The notes under the pieces were generated by a model. The model saw only the letters and a list, made by a program, of their open reading frames with translations, searched no databases and was not told the DNA's origin. Below, in pieces: positions 1 through 11,644 of a DNA stretch of 64,000 nucleotides. Positions within the stretch are counted from its first letter, which is position 1. Each line of letters begins with the position of its first letter. Origin of the DNA: Diospyros lotus (lineage: Eukaryota > Streptophyta > Magnoliopsida > Ericales > Ebenaceae); NCBI RefSeq assembly GCF_014633365.1, contig NW_026267104.1:7301343-7365342 (forward strand), in the 5' to 3' direction. The position numbers and the translations under genes were made by a program.

Positions 1-57
1 GAAGGGACACATGTCCTCTACTTAACTCGTTTTAGAGAAGGTTAATACATTTAGATT

Positions 58-713
58 TGTCGATGTTCAAATTCAGCCGATCGTGATTCGTAGGCTCGTA
101 GTGAGTAGATAAGCCAAAATGCAAGGAAGAAGAACAAAATCGAACGAACATAAGAAATTTTTACGTGGTTCGGCCAGAATAATCCATACTCCACGTCTGT
201 TCTTTGATTATTCTGTCAGAGTCACAGTATAATATTATGGTTCTCCTTTTTTTTACAATGGTGTTTTTGACCCCTATTTATAGTGAGGGGTGTTTACAAT
301 TGTATAAAATACAAAAGTGTAAAAATGATATCATGAGGGACAAGATGTCATTATCATCTCCATAAAATTGGGAGTGGGCTCCGTACTACCAGGGATCCGG
401 TTTGCCTCACAAAAGTAAGTGGATCCCTGCCTCCGCTTATTCAGCAATCTTATTGCTATGCAAGCTGAATAGTTTGACCGGCGAGCTAGAAGCATTATTC
501 GCAACTTGTTAGGTATATCGTTGAGAGGTCGCTGAAAACTTTGCTGGGAGTTTGTTGGGAGTTCACTTGGTTCTGCGATTTGAGCTTAGATTTCAGCGAT
601 GTATATGAGCTTGCCTGACGAGCTCAACTGGGCTTACTGGGCTTTATGCGATTGGGCCGGATTATTAGACTGAGTCTAGTCCATAAGAAGTGGTACGGGA
701 AATATGTATAACA
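58..713. mobile_element. Solo LTR nested in the left Gypsy LTR
   Basis: A 656-bp block begins TGTCGATG and ends TATAACA, the TG...CA termini of an LTR. It interrupts the older LTR exactly where the right-hand copy (near 3245-3255) is continuous. It is flanked by AGATT at 53-57 and AGATC at 714-718, a 5-bp target duplication with one change. The uninterrupted copy reads AGATCC, so the right flank is ancestral. It contains a TTTACGTGGTTCGGCC segment and a TATTTATAG box near 276. No internal coding region follows, so it is a solo LTR left by recombination. The superfamily is not determined. Confidence 0.65.
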
Positions 714-1117
714 AGATCCTTAAAGATTTAAGATCAACTTAAAAAGATTTGCCCTTATTCGATACAACGAGCTGAACTTCAAGAATCTTGACAAGAAATC
801 TCAGTGGCTAACTTTAGATATCCCAGTCAGCCAAGCCCTAATGCAGCCTATATAAAGGCCTTAGTCTTTCACAGGTAAGGAGAGATTTAGCTCATCTAAG
901 CATTATGCATACTTGTATTTGTAATTGACTGACTTGAGTATTGGAGACTAAATCCAACTATCTAGTCTTGCCTCCTTTTGCAAGTACTTGGCCCAAGGCT
1001 GACTTATGGTGATCAGTCCCCCATATCATCATTTCGAGCCCATCGTGGGGCCTGTTGCTCATATCTCAATCTCACCAAGCTAGCTAAGCCTCCAAATAAC
1101 TCGAGCCACTCATAGTC

Positions 1118-2130
1118 ATGGCTTCAAGGCGTGAACCTACTCATAGCCAACAAGGTGGGAGCAATCCTAGCAATCTAAATCAAAACCAAAATAACTTGGA
1201 CTACCTACCTCCACCTCCTGATCATCTTAGCTATAAAGACAAATGCACCACCTTACTGAGTTATTGAGAGTATTCATCTGCTAGTAAGGTGAGTGTCACT
1301 AGCAAGAGAACAACCTATAGGATGAACATCAGTGCTAGTGTGACAAGTGTCATCTTTTCCAGTAAGAGAATCAGTACTCCCATAATAAGAAATAGGAGCA
1401 ATACCACTCAGAAAGGGAAAACTCTAGCTTATCCCCCAACCAGAGAAAATAAGACTCCCCAAGACTTTGCCTTTTTGAAAGAGAGATCGAAGAATTGAAA
1501 AAAGGTAAAGAAGAGCCTCGAACCTTAAGCTCGAGCTAGCCTCTAAGAGAGCTATCATGGTCAAGGTTACTCCCAAATGATTCCACATCCTAGCAATCAA
1601 GTCCTACATCGGACCTCCAATCCCACCAACCATGTGGATCTCTTCATTTCTCACGCGCCCATCAAACTTCTTCAAATGAGATGTGGTGCAAGGTCTTCCC
1701 ACCCACTTTGGAAGGGTATGCTCGAACATGGTATTTGAGCCTCCCGTACCATTCAATTACCAATTTCAAGCAGTTGTAAAGCAAGTTCCTTACTCACTTT
1801 GTGCCATTAAGGCACCACCACAAATCCATATGGTTACTTTACTCAATATCAAATAGAATGTCAAGGAGTCATTGAGGGAGTACATTGCCCAATTCAATGA
1901 GGAAGCTTTGAGCATCCAAGACTTTGATTAAGGCATAGCCATGATCACTTTCTAGAATGACCTAAGGGAAAGAGCATTTGCCTAATCTTTAGCCAAGACA
2001 CCACTAAGGACATTTACAAAAATCTTGAGATAGGCGCACAAGTATATCAATGTAGAAGAAGTAATGACGACAAAGAGAGTTGAGTAGCTTGAGCAAAAGA
2101 AAAAGAAAGAAAGTCAACACCTAAACTAAT
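1118..2130 (+). pseudogene. Degenerate Gypsy gag
   Basis: An ATG at 1118 opens a gag-like N-terminus (MASRREPTHSQQGG...). It is stopped by a TGA near 1264 and reopens in the same frame to about 1498. Around 1680-1960 the translation in mixed frames gives KVFPPTLEGYARTWYLSLP and then FLTHF and SLREYIAQFNEEA-like pieces. That is the order seen in the Retrotrans_gag domain of plant Gypsy elements. Several stops and frame changes make it non-functional. The family call comes from this motif order; no zinc knuckle was recognised. Confidence 0.65.
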
Positions 2131-2134
2131 AAGG

Positions 2135-2530
2135 GGAAAATTAAGCAACAAAGGGACCACTCATATTTGCTTGGTCACACTTAAGCTAGCAAGAAAGGGG
2201 GAAAAGAGGCAATTGAGCAATAAGAGGACCACCCCTATCAGCTCAACCACACCCAAGCTAGTGGGGGGGGGTGCTAATCAAGCAATAAGAAGGCCACCTC
2301 TATTAGTTCGACCATACTCGAGTTAATGAGAGAATCACCCGTATTCGCTCGATCCTAACCAAGCTAGCAAAAGGTAAATCAAGCAATAAGAGGACCATAT
2401 TTTTTAATTTAACCACACCTATGCTAATGAGAGGGCTAATTGAGTAATGAGGGACCACCCCTATCAACTTGGCCACACTCAAGCTAACATGGGATCAACT
2501 AAGGAATAAAAGGAGCACCCCAACCAACTC
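2135..2530 (+). repeat. Diverged minisatellite in the gag 3' region
   Basis: About six units of roughly 55-75 bp share a core like AGCAATAAGAGGACCACCCC followed by a C-rich stretch and CAAGCTAG. Cores start near 2143, 2216, 2280, 2384, 2443 and 2504. The array probably encoded a repetitive C-terminal gag tail before decay. A G9 run lies near 2262-2271. Confidence 0.6.
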
Positions 2531-4720
2531 AACTATAAGGTACACGAAAATGTGAAGATGACAACCTATTCGGTTAAGGTAACCCCCAAAATTTTGGTTG
2601 AGAAGGGCTAATAGGCAACCCTAAATCATTCCCTAGATAAATTCTAGGACTACAAGTACTAGAAGCTCACAACAAATCATGGACTTTCTTTTTCAAACCT
2701 AAGTTGCCTACCTTACCGTAGTATCTCCCTACTTAGCTTGAGGACGAAGATGAGCTATAAGGGGTGCACAGAGAACAATAAAGAAAGTCGAGTTGGAAGC
2801 CTAGTGATTGAGTAAACTGAGTTGTCTAAGCACTCTTGAAAATTCATTGAAATGCAAGTGAACACCTTTGAGAATAAGGTAATGGTTTATGTTGGGTGGG
2901 AAGAGCAACCGTCGCACTCTTTGTTCCAAGCACCACATCCCAAGAGTTGAAAAAACACTATGGCAAGGTGAGAGCTACCAAAACGCTACTCCTATAACCA
3001 TATGCACAAGGAACTACTGCTCGAAAAGGAAAACTTAGAACCTTTAAATAAAAAGTAGAGATGACTAGCCTTACTATTCCTTGAACCAAATGTACAACTC
3101 AGCTCGAGAAGTGGGTGGCAAAGTATACGAGATTATTCATTTGTCATTAAAGATATAGTTTACTTTCTACTAACACATCTCTACCAACGATCAATAAAAA
3201 AGGGACATATGTCCCCTTTTCGACTCGTATAAAGGAAGGCTGATAAATTTAGATCCAAAGAGATTTAAAATTAACCTAAGAAGATTTGTCCATATTTCGT
3301 ATAATGGGCTAAACTCCAAGAACCTCGTTAAGAAATTTTGATAACGAACTCTGAATACCTCACTCAATCAGACATCAATCCAACTCATATAAAGGGCTCA
3401 ATTTCTCTTAAATAAAAAGAGTTTAAGCTTATCCAAACATTTTATATACCTATCTTTTTAACTAACTGATTTAAACATCAAAAACTAAATCAAAAAATTC
3501 GTCCCCACTTCCTTTCACAAGTATAACTCTTTCACAAGCACGTTCACCGGTATTTCTCTTTTCTTAGGGTCATGGACCAGACAAGACAGCTACAACAGAG
3601 ATGCCACAGGAGCAGCTCTTGATTTTCGTGTGGCTTTAATTGTCACTAATCCATCTTGTTCTCATCCTGTTCCATTTCCCCATATGTATATCTCCTAGAT
3701 ATGTGCTCTGATCGTTTTTTTTATATAAAAATTCTGTAAAATTAATTATTATTTATTAAAGCTAATAAGATAGTTAATAACTACAACTCAACTTAACTTA
3801 TTAGCAATGTACTTAGCAATGTGGAAATTGTGATGAGTATTTTGCTTCAATGCAAACATAAAGAAGCCACATCCTTAACAATTTTTTTATATAAAAATTC
3901 AATTCATATAGTTAAATATCAGTTTACACTATAGAACTTGACAACTTGTCTACAAATATAAGTATAAAACTTTGGATTATTTGGGTGTTTTGGGTTTAAA
4001 AATCTTCGATATATAAGAGCATGAAAAATATGTAGCATCTCCTGATAAAAGGAGCAAATGCTGTGCAATTGTATACGAGAGGATCCCATATTGCGCAAGG
4101 AAAGGAAGGAAGGACAAATTAATTAATTTGAAGAGACCATATATTATCCATCCAGTCATAACTCAACAAAAGCAACAATCATGAAAGAGACAGCAGAAGT
4201 TCAAGTAGATAGGTTGACCTTGATAATAATGGTCTCATCATATAACCCAAAACCAAAAAGATAAAAGAAAAAGTGGACGGGGCGGGCTACATAGATAAAA
4301 AGGAAAGGATGAAAAGGTTAATTAACCATATATGCAATTGGAGGAGGCTACCGATGAACTCACCATCCGTGCAATCTCTTTGTATTTATCTTCATGATCA
4401 CACACACATAGTGGTGGGGGAGGGGGGTGGAGACTTGAGGGAAAAGAGGTCGGGTAGCCAATGATATCAGTTATATTGAGGGGCCTACAGGAAGTGGCTT
4501 TTGACAATTGCTTTGTGTGGTGGTGGTGCTTGCTTTAGGGTTTTGGTACTTAAGGGAGAAATATATAAGTGGGAAGGAAGGAATGCGTTGTTTCTAAGCT
4601 GACTAATAAGAAGTGGAAGCCAAAAAGAGAAAATGGAAACAATCCAGCAAAACTTCAAAAGAAAAAAAAAGGAGTTAGAAAAGATAAGGTGGGCAAGCAT
4701 CTATATATAAAGTTCATATA

Positions 4721-4738
4721 GAGAGAGAGAGAGAGAGA
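4721..4738. repeat. (GA)n microsatellite
   Basis: Nine uninterrupted GA units lie 11 bases after a consensus-like TATA box at 4701-4710. Confidence 0.9.
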
Positions 4739-6365
4739 TGAAAGCTCTGCCTTACCTTTTAACACACACACACAACCATATATATGTAGCTCATTTGCCT
4801 TTCTTTGCTGGTTACTTGACTTGGCTCATTTGCGTTAGGATCCTCACGCGGTTAATTTCTGGTCAAAACCTTGTCTTCTAGTGCACTTTATCTTTTCTTG
4901 TTTTTAAAGGTAAAAATTATAGAATAAATGATGAATTTTGAGCTTTGTTTTAATTTTATAATAAAATTTTGTTTTTAATAATATATCAAATTTAGTATTT
5001 AACTTTAATTTTTATAGGACAATTAACATTTGATGTGAATGATTATATGAAAAACTTATATTTTATGTAATGTATATGTACACATATATATATATATAGA
5101 TAGAGAGAGAAGATTACTGGCATTATTATTATTATTATTAAGAAATTATACCATTCTATATAAAAATATGATAAATTATTAATTATTAGTAAATTTTACT
5201 CCTCATGTATATTATATTATGGTGGGGTCCCACATCTTTCTTTTGCTTTCTGTAAATCATATATGGAGGAAGCCAGATGTATCAGAATTTTTACCAAAGT
5301 GATTGTGACTTTTAGGTGGCTCAAGAAGGCTGGACAAGTATCCACGGATGTGTCTATTCATCCAAACTTTTCACTACTTATTAGTGCCCCACTCATCCTC
5401 GTGTTTCCCACACATTTTTTTACTAAAAAGTAAAAATGTACATATAAAATTATTTTTGTATATTAAAAAATAACTATTAATATAAATAATAATATTTTAT
5501 AAGTTTTGTGAGTAATTTCAACAAAATTTTCTATAAATATTAAAAAATATTATTGGTATCATAAAAGTTATGTTCTAGTTAAATATTTCACCATTAAATA
5601 ATAATAATGTCCTTTTCTATTATTTTACATTCTTCTTCTTCTTATGGGAAGAAAGGCAAAACTAAAGCTGGTGGGTGGTGGCCAATCATGTCTCTGTCTA
5701 CCTGATCATATTCATAAATATATATATATATATATTTAAATAGAAGAAGTTGGAGAATTTAATGAGTTTTTTTTAAATTTATTAGAAGTTTAATAAATTT
5801 TAATATTTAATAATTAATTTCTAATAATCAATAAATCAATAAATTTAGAGGAACCATTGAGTTGCCCAACCACTCTCTCCATGGCAAAGGGGTGTTGTTT
5901 AAATTAAATAGAACCGAAAATTGCTCCCTCCTAGGAAGAGGCTTGTCCATGACAAAAGAGGAGGTTTCTTCAATTCGTTAATGAAAAGGTGTCTATGATT
6001 ATACTTTTTGTCCACGGGAGTGTGAGCTTTAGAGCTTGAAGAAAAGTTTGCTCCTTTTTCTATATGGTCTCTGGCTGATCTATATCTAGAAGATGCTCAC
6101 AAGTTGGTCCTCCCCCTCTCTCTAGAATCTGCTTTTGAGAGTTGTTGAGAGAGGTGACTGAAGCCAAACATGTATGCATGGCAGCAGCTGGTCCATCATC
6201 AAGGCCAAGCCGCAGCAAATGTTTGCTTGAATTTAATTTTGGTTTTTCAGAGTGATCAAAGAAAGCTCCTTTTCCATCCATTTTTGTTTGTGCGCTCTTT
6301 TGAGCCACTTTGAACATCGCTCAAAACTTTATATTTTCCCAATTCTATATATAATTATTAGTTAT

Positions 6366-6376
6366 TTCTTCTTCTT

Positions 6377-6406
<30 letters not shown>
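6366..6406. repeat. (TTC)n microsatellite
   Basis: About 13 TTC units in a row lie in otherwise AT-rich intergenic DNA. Confidence 0.9.
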
Positions 6407-6407
<1 letters not shown>

Positions 6408-7539
6408 ATTAATTAATAATTATTTGTTATATGCTGATATAATTAAGAGTTTTATTTTCTAGAAGAACAGAAAAGGGTGTTAAATATTATTCATGTGGCA
6501 ATGGTTACAGGCCTACTTTATGTATATGTACTTGGGGGGAAACCATCTTTAAGTTTGTTGAAAACGACTCCTCACATTTATTTCTCCTTTTCTGAAAGCA
6601 GAACTTGTGGAAGATGAAATTCCCTTTGTCCAGAGCCCATACAAAATGGAAATGCTTTTCTATATCATATATACTTAAAGCATTTTTGTACCGACTGCCA
6701 TCAGAAAAGATAAGTAATGCCTTTGTTCTACAATAGCTGTTGTCTTCTGTTTGGACAATTTAATAATATCTGCAGAATAAGGAGATCAGTTCTCAAAGCT
6801 AAATTGAACACTAGTACTAATCATCTGTCTCTTTCTATCTCACAGCTTGCTTGGGGATGAGGAGGATCAATTTGTTTTATTAGAACCCAATTCATCAATT
6901 AATTAAGAATGATAAAGTTGAATACATCGATCTCATCTTTCCTTTGGAACCATTTGTTTATATAGCTGTGCCAAGTTTGGAAATTGGAATCTTCAATGAT
7001 TCACTATGAACTACACCAAATGAAAAGATTTGGAGCGCTCTGTGGAATGGACCTTGTCAACTTGAATTGGTATTTCGAAATAGTGACCCAGAGAAGTAGA
7101 GAAGCTATAAACCAAATTATTTGAATTTATTTTATGAGTTGACTTGTCAGAGCGGAATTAAGCTTTTAAAACCCGTAATTATAGTGGTTTTCTTCAAAAT
7201 TAAGATTCAGACATCTCTAGCTAGAAATGAGTGCACACGTTATGTACAAATTCTTATGGATTTTCTTGATACACTTAATTAATTTATAAGTATTACTAGT
7301 GTTTAATAAAATTATTTATGTATATACATATATGTTTAGAATATAATAAAAAAAAAACTCAAATTTACTATGAAACGTACAAAATGTTTAAATACAGATG
7401 CGGGATAAAAAAAGAGAGAGAATCTGGTTGTCAGGCACATGATCTTTGTTTCAAGTACAACTTAAACAGAAGATCTCTGCTACCAATCTTCAGCTTCAGG
7501 CTTAAATTTTGAAGAATTTGAAGAGAAGCAGTACAGTAC

Positions 7540-7975
7540 AGGGGTTATTAATGGGCTTAAACCGAAGATAATCTAAGTTGGGCTTAATTCAATATTAGAC
7601 CCATTTGGTCCTCAGCCCCTCTAAGCATGTCATCTTTTTACGTGAAAATAACAGTCAATATATATATATTATATATAATATTTTGGTTATTTTCTTGCTT
7701 ACCTTCTTGTTATTTATGACATAATTAAACATTCTATTCAGTCGATGAATCAGGTTAGGAGTATCTTGGGCTATAACAACGATCCAACGGTGAAGATCAA
7801 CTCTATGTGAAAGTTGATTAGAAGCAACACAGGTGATTAGCCCACTTAAGTAAGAGAGTGGGCCCACGTCAGTGTAAAATCTGGTCCTGGATTGATTATG
7901 GAGTTGGCTGTACAGTCGTCGGAGAGGCTGCAATTATCCTCTGCGCTGCAACCGGCTGTACACGTGGCAGAACTC
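7540..7975. promoter_or_regulatory. Promoter-like patch with TGGGCY and G-box motifs
   Basis: Several TGGGCTTA / TGGGCC motifs (near 7552, 7580 and 7860) resemble plant site II elements. A perfect G-box/ABRE core CACGTGGCAG lies at 7961-7970. The patch is more GC-rich than its surroundings. No gene was found on either side within 1.3 kb, so this could be an orphan promoter or a chance cluster. Confidence 0.25.
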
Positions 7976-8286
7976 GCGATTGAGACAATACAATTGAAAT
8001 TTTAGGGCCCCAGATAAAGAATTTATTTTAAGGTTATATTATTATATATATGTTGTCGTCTTCACTAGTGTTCCTGCAATCGGCACCCAGACAATCCGTG
8101 CAATCGTCCGGTTGGATTCCTTTTTTTATTTTTCTCTTCTTTACGTAATTCTTTTGTTTTCTTATAAGCACATGCCACCACACTAATCATTTAAAATATA
8201 AAAGACAAATTCTACTCACATTGATAAGCCATTTTTTTAAAAAAAAAAAGATAAATTATTAAAAAATTTCTAAACTTTGTCTCATG

Positions 8287-8914
8287 TGAATTTTAATTTT
8301 ATTAAATACATATTTAAACTTTTATAATTGTGACAATTACATAACACCCTTAAATTTAAACTCACAAAGCAACTTTTATCTAAAAATAAAATTTCTTACT
8401 TTTACAAAAATTCATCATAAAATCAAAAAAGGGAATTTTTTTTTTTAAAAAAAAAGATAAACTGCAGTTGGATCCTTCCATTACTAATCATGTCACTTAA
8501 AGTCTAATTAAGTAAAAATTAATTTTAATTTTAACTGAAGAAAATAAAAACCAATATTAAACACAGAAAATGCAGAAGAGTAGAACTTCTTCTTGAGCCA
8601 GGCAACCCAAAGGTTTCTTTGTTTTTTTTTTTTTCCTTGCTTAAATTTAATGTTAATTTCAATTAATTATTATTTAATTAATTTAATTTATCTTAAGTAG
8701 TGTTTAAATGGCGGTGTGAGAAATGAAGGGTTGGAATGCAATTTTATTATTTTTTTCAAATTTCTCATTTTTTGATTTTTTGATGAATTTTTGTAAAAAC
8801 AGAAAATTTAATTTTTAGATAGAATATTGCTTCGTTAGTTTAATATTTAACAGCACATGTGATTTTTACAATTATGAAAGATAAAAGTATATATTTGATA
8901 AAAATTAAAATTCA
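8287..8914. repeat. Large inverted repeat (fold-back, MITE-like)
   Basis: The left arm at about 8287-8434 and the right arm at about 8761-8914 are imperfect reverse complements about 150 bp long. One landmark is TTTTACAAAAATTCATCA at 8400-8417, matched by the reverse complement of the sequence around 8775-8795. A spacer of about 325 bp separates the arms. No target duplication was identified. It may be a fold-back transposon or two copies of one MITE in opposite orientation. Confidence 0.6.
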
Positions 8915-9366
8915 TTATATAATTCATATATAGAAAAAAATTCAATTTTTTTTTTTTATCATTAACCCTTGAAAAAAACGCCTTATGATTTACTTTTCAC
9001 CTTTTTAAGCTCTCTATGCTTTAGTTTAGTTTTTTTTTTTCTTTTTCAGAAAGAACAAAATGCTATAGCAGATGAAAGAGAGGTCTTTTATAAAAACAAA
9101 AAGTAAAAGCACATAAATTTTAAATGCAAAAAATAAAACAAATGTACTGTCTTTAAAAATGATTCAAACAATTGAATGCTAAAAAATATAATACTCAAAC
9201 AACGGGAGAGTAGATGAAATTTATTCAAATTTAAATAGTTTTTGATAAAACGTATTTTTAATAACATTAATTAATCTAATAGCAAAATTTAATTAGTAAT
9301 TTTGTTTCAATGTTAAGGTTGCTTCACTATAAATTAAACTTTTTTATTGTTAGAATATGTTGAGAT

Positions 9367-10095
9367 CAGGGCGGACCTTCCATGAGGCCCGTAAGGCAGC
9401 TGCCTCAGGGCCCATGAAAATTAATGTATTTGGGGGCCCATAAATTGGAACCCCCCTTTTTGGTAGGAGCCCAGCAGCCCACGGTTTACCCTCTTCCCCT
9501 CGAAGCTTCACATTTGCCCCTGCCCTTCTCGCCTTCTCGCTTTCGCTGCCTTCTCTCTCTCGCTCTGTAAGTCCCTCCGTTGTCCTCATCCTTGCGCCTC
9601 GCTCGGTCGGTCGGTGGCTCGCCCTCACTCTCGCTGCTTCTTTCTCTTTTCGTTGCTCTGTCGGATCGTCGCCCTTCGACCTTGCTTTCTCGCCTCTTGC
9701 TGCTCGGTCGGCGTCGGCAGTCGCTCGCCCTCGTGGCCAATCACAGGTGGCTCATTCCTCGTTGCTTAGCTCTCAGTCGACAGTCGCTCCAACTTGACTG
9801 CTTGTTGCCTTAGATTCGGTCCGGTCCTTGAAACAGATCTGCTTCTCCAGAAGAATCCAGATCTACTTAGCTTAGCTTCAACTTTCACTTTCAACGGTTA
9901 GTTTCTCTTTTACGAATCATTTTCATTTTGTTTCGTTTGTGATATATTCGAAAATTTGGATTATTTGATAGTTTGCCTATGTCTATTTTATTGATGTTGG
10001 CTGAATCTGACAAAAAAAAATTTAAATATAATCTATAATTCATGGGCCATTTTTACATTTCGCTTCAAAGCCCCCAAATCTCATATACGTCACTA
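9367..10095. mobile_element. hAT-type non-autonomous element with 8-bp TSD
   Basis: The 729-bp element is flanked by a perfect 8-bp direct repeat GTTGAGAT (9359-9366 and 10096-10103), the size made by hAT transposases. Its termini are imperfect inverted repeats: CAGGGCGGACCTTCCATGAG at the left and, reverse complemented, TAGTGACGTATATGAGATTT at the right. Next to both ends are stretches rich in GGGCCC / GGGGGC, which I associate with plant hAT elements that encode TTF-type transposases. The interior at 9490-9840 is a C/T-rich exon-like block, probably the 5' leader of the autonomous parent. No transposase domain (such as an RNase-H-like fold or the C-terminal dimerisation region) is present, so it is a deletion derivative. 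Confidence 0.85.
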
Positions 10096-10103
10096 GTTGA
10101 GAT

Positions 10104-11644
10104 TAGACTTGAAAGATGGCATGGTTGGATTTGGTTGTTAGCATTATGGTTGTAATCAATTTATCTAATTTTTTTTAACTAATTAATTAACTTTTCCATG
10201 CAGCTCAACGTGCCAAAGAGGTCTTGAAGTCCTTTTTTTAAATTGGGACAGTTACACGTTAATTTTATTTATTTATCGATTGGGTTCCAGGTGTCCGTTT
10301 CTGATTCCTTAAATCACACAAGAACAAAGACATTATTGGATACACTGTACGGTAGTAGCTCCATCAATTTCGAAAGCAATTGGTTCACACCAATTTCTCA
10401 AAAGTTCAACATTATTTCGCATAATTATTGGATATTATTTTTATAGTGGGGAGTGAGAATGGGATATTGCGCTGAAAATGCCACACGCATTAGAATTCTT
10501 GGGTTGGGTATGATTAAAAACTAACATTTTATATTTAAAAAATTTAAGCTGTGGAAAATATATATATATATATATTTCGTATAGAGAATATAATGACCTT
10601 ATAATTATGAATTAAGATGATTGAAGATTTAATGTCTTAACCCTACTTAATAAAAATTAAGCGTAATGTAATTGTTGTCGGATCAAAATCATTCAGTCAT
10701 CAACCATCCTAATTAAAGCAACTCTATGCAAATCAGGAATGTTGAGCATTAAGTGCTTTACACAAAAGATGAAAGGTCATCATTCATTATTTTGATAACA
10801 AGTCCTCAAATGACCTTCCTTGCCCAACTGGACCCCTGGCCTGCTATATGTAGCTCTATACATGTGCTGTGTCAAAAGGGGTAGTAATCATGGCTTCTAA
10901 TTTTCCCACCTTAATTCAAAAGGGCATCCTATTATTAACACAGGGTGGTTGAACCCTTTAAACAATCATGTAAATGTAGTAAACTAAGCGGCGTTAGTAT
11001 AATAATAAGGCCGCTGTCTGCAGGAGCAATAGATTATTCACACATCTCACAGAGCCACCGGATTATATATATTAGGCTATCCATCCTCTTTAACTATAAT
11101 AATAGTATATGATTATGTTGTGCCCAAGAAGAAAAGCATATTAAAAATCACCAAATGGACTCCAAGGAGATGGAAGTGTAAACTGATCATGTGGGAGGTC
11201 CAAATGGTTACAAGCCCCATGTGACTTGATTAGGGATAGCGAGGGGTCGCAAATCGCAATCGCATGCATAAACAACAATAAAAGTCCTAATAGAAGTGAT
11301 GGAAATAAATATCCCAAGCACAAACAGAGAGTCCTCAATTAAAGCGTTAAATCTCTATTTTGTTTTGCCTTGTTGTCAACTGTACAACAAATAGCACCAA
11401 AAGTAGTAACAGCATGGCTAGATCAAGATAACAACATAAGTAGATTGAAGATGAGAGAGGCATGCTAGAACATCCAGTTACTAAAAATGTCTAGTTTCTT
11501 TGTTCACCCAAAATAATCTGTTTAAACCACAAGGACAAACTAGCAAAAGGAAAATGGCAGGCTAGAAGATTACAGCAGTAAGATATGAGTAAAGAGGCAC
11601 CTTGTCAATCTTTGGCATGAATTGGTGAAACAGGAAACCAGGCC
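10104..11644. other. Intergenic region and 3' flank of the GRAS gene
   Basis: This is AT-rich unique sequence with a TA run at 10560-10575. The part nearest 11644 should hold the 3' UTR and polyadenylation site of the minus-strand GRAS gene. No further gene is supported, except a weak candidate small secreted ORF on the minus strand at 11141-11338, treated as a finding. Confidence 0.5.

Larger units (their letters stand above)
1..3555 (+). mobile_element. Decayed Ty3/Gypsy-type LTR retrotransposon, left end outside window
   Basis: Two diverged direct copies of one LTR flank a short internal region. The left copy is 1 to about 1034, interrupted by a younger insertion at 58-713. The right copy is about 3198-3555. 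Shared landmarks are GGGACACATGTCC near 5 against GGGACATATGTCC near 3202, a TATATAAAGG-like box near 850 against CATATAAAGG near 3388, and a CAAGTA block near the 3' end of each. Just inside the left LTR, GAGCCCATCGTGGGGCC resembles the start of plant Gypsy internal regions. The interior is only about 2.2 kb. It keeps a broken gag and shows no protease, reverse transcriptase or integrase. The element is old, since the LTRs are strongly diverged and the reading frames are full of stops. The exact right boundary is uncertain. Confidence 0.7.
3556..8250. other. Intergenic, AT-rich, no supported gene
   Basis: No open frame here looks like a known protein. Visible items are a TATA-like CTATATATAA at 4701-4710 followed by a (GA)9 tract at 4721-4738, a (TTC)n tract at 6366-6406, and TA-rich stretches near 5715-5735. 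No pre-miRNA hairpin or tRNA was recognised by eye. The strong TATA box followed by a GA tract could mark the start of a non-coding transcript, but nothing else supports this. Confidence 0.5.

Noticed and set aside
4701..4900. Possible non-coding RNA or pri-miRNA start at a strong TATA box
   Set aside because: No hairpin of pre-miRNA type and no known mature miRNA sequence was seen downstream.
6060..6317. 85-codon minus-strand frame
   Set aside because: No motif or conservation argument; it appears to be a chance frame in a less AT-rich patch.
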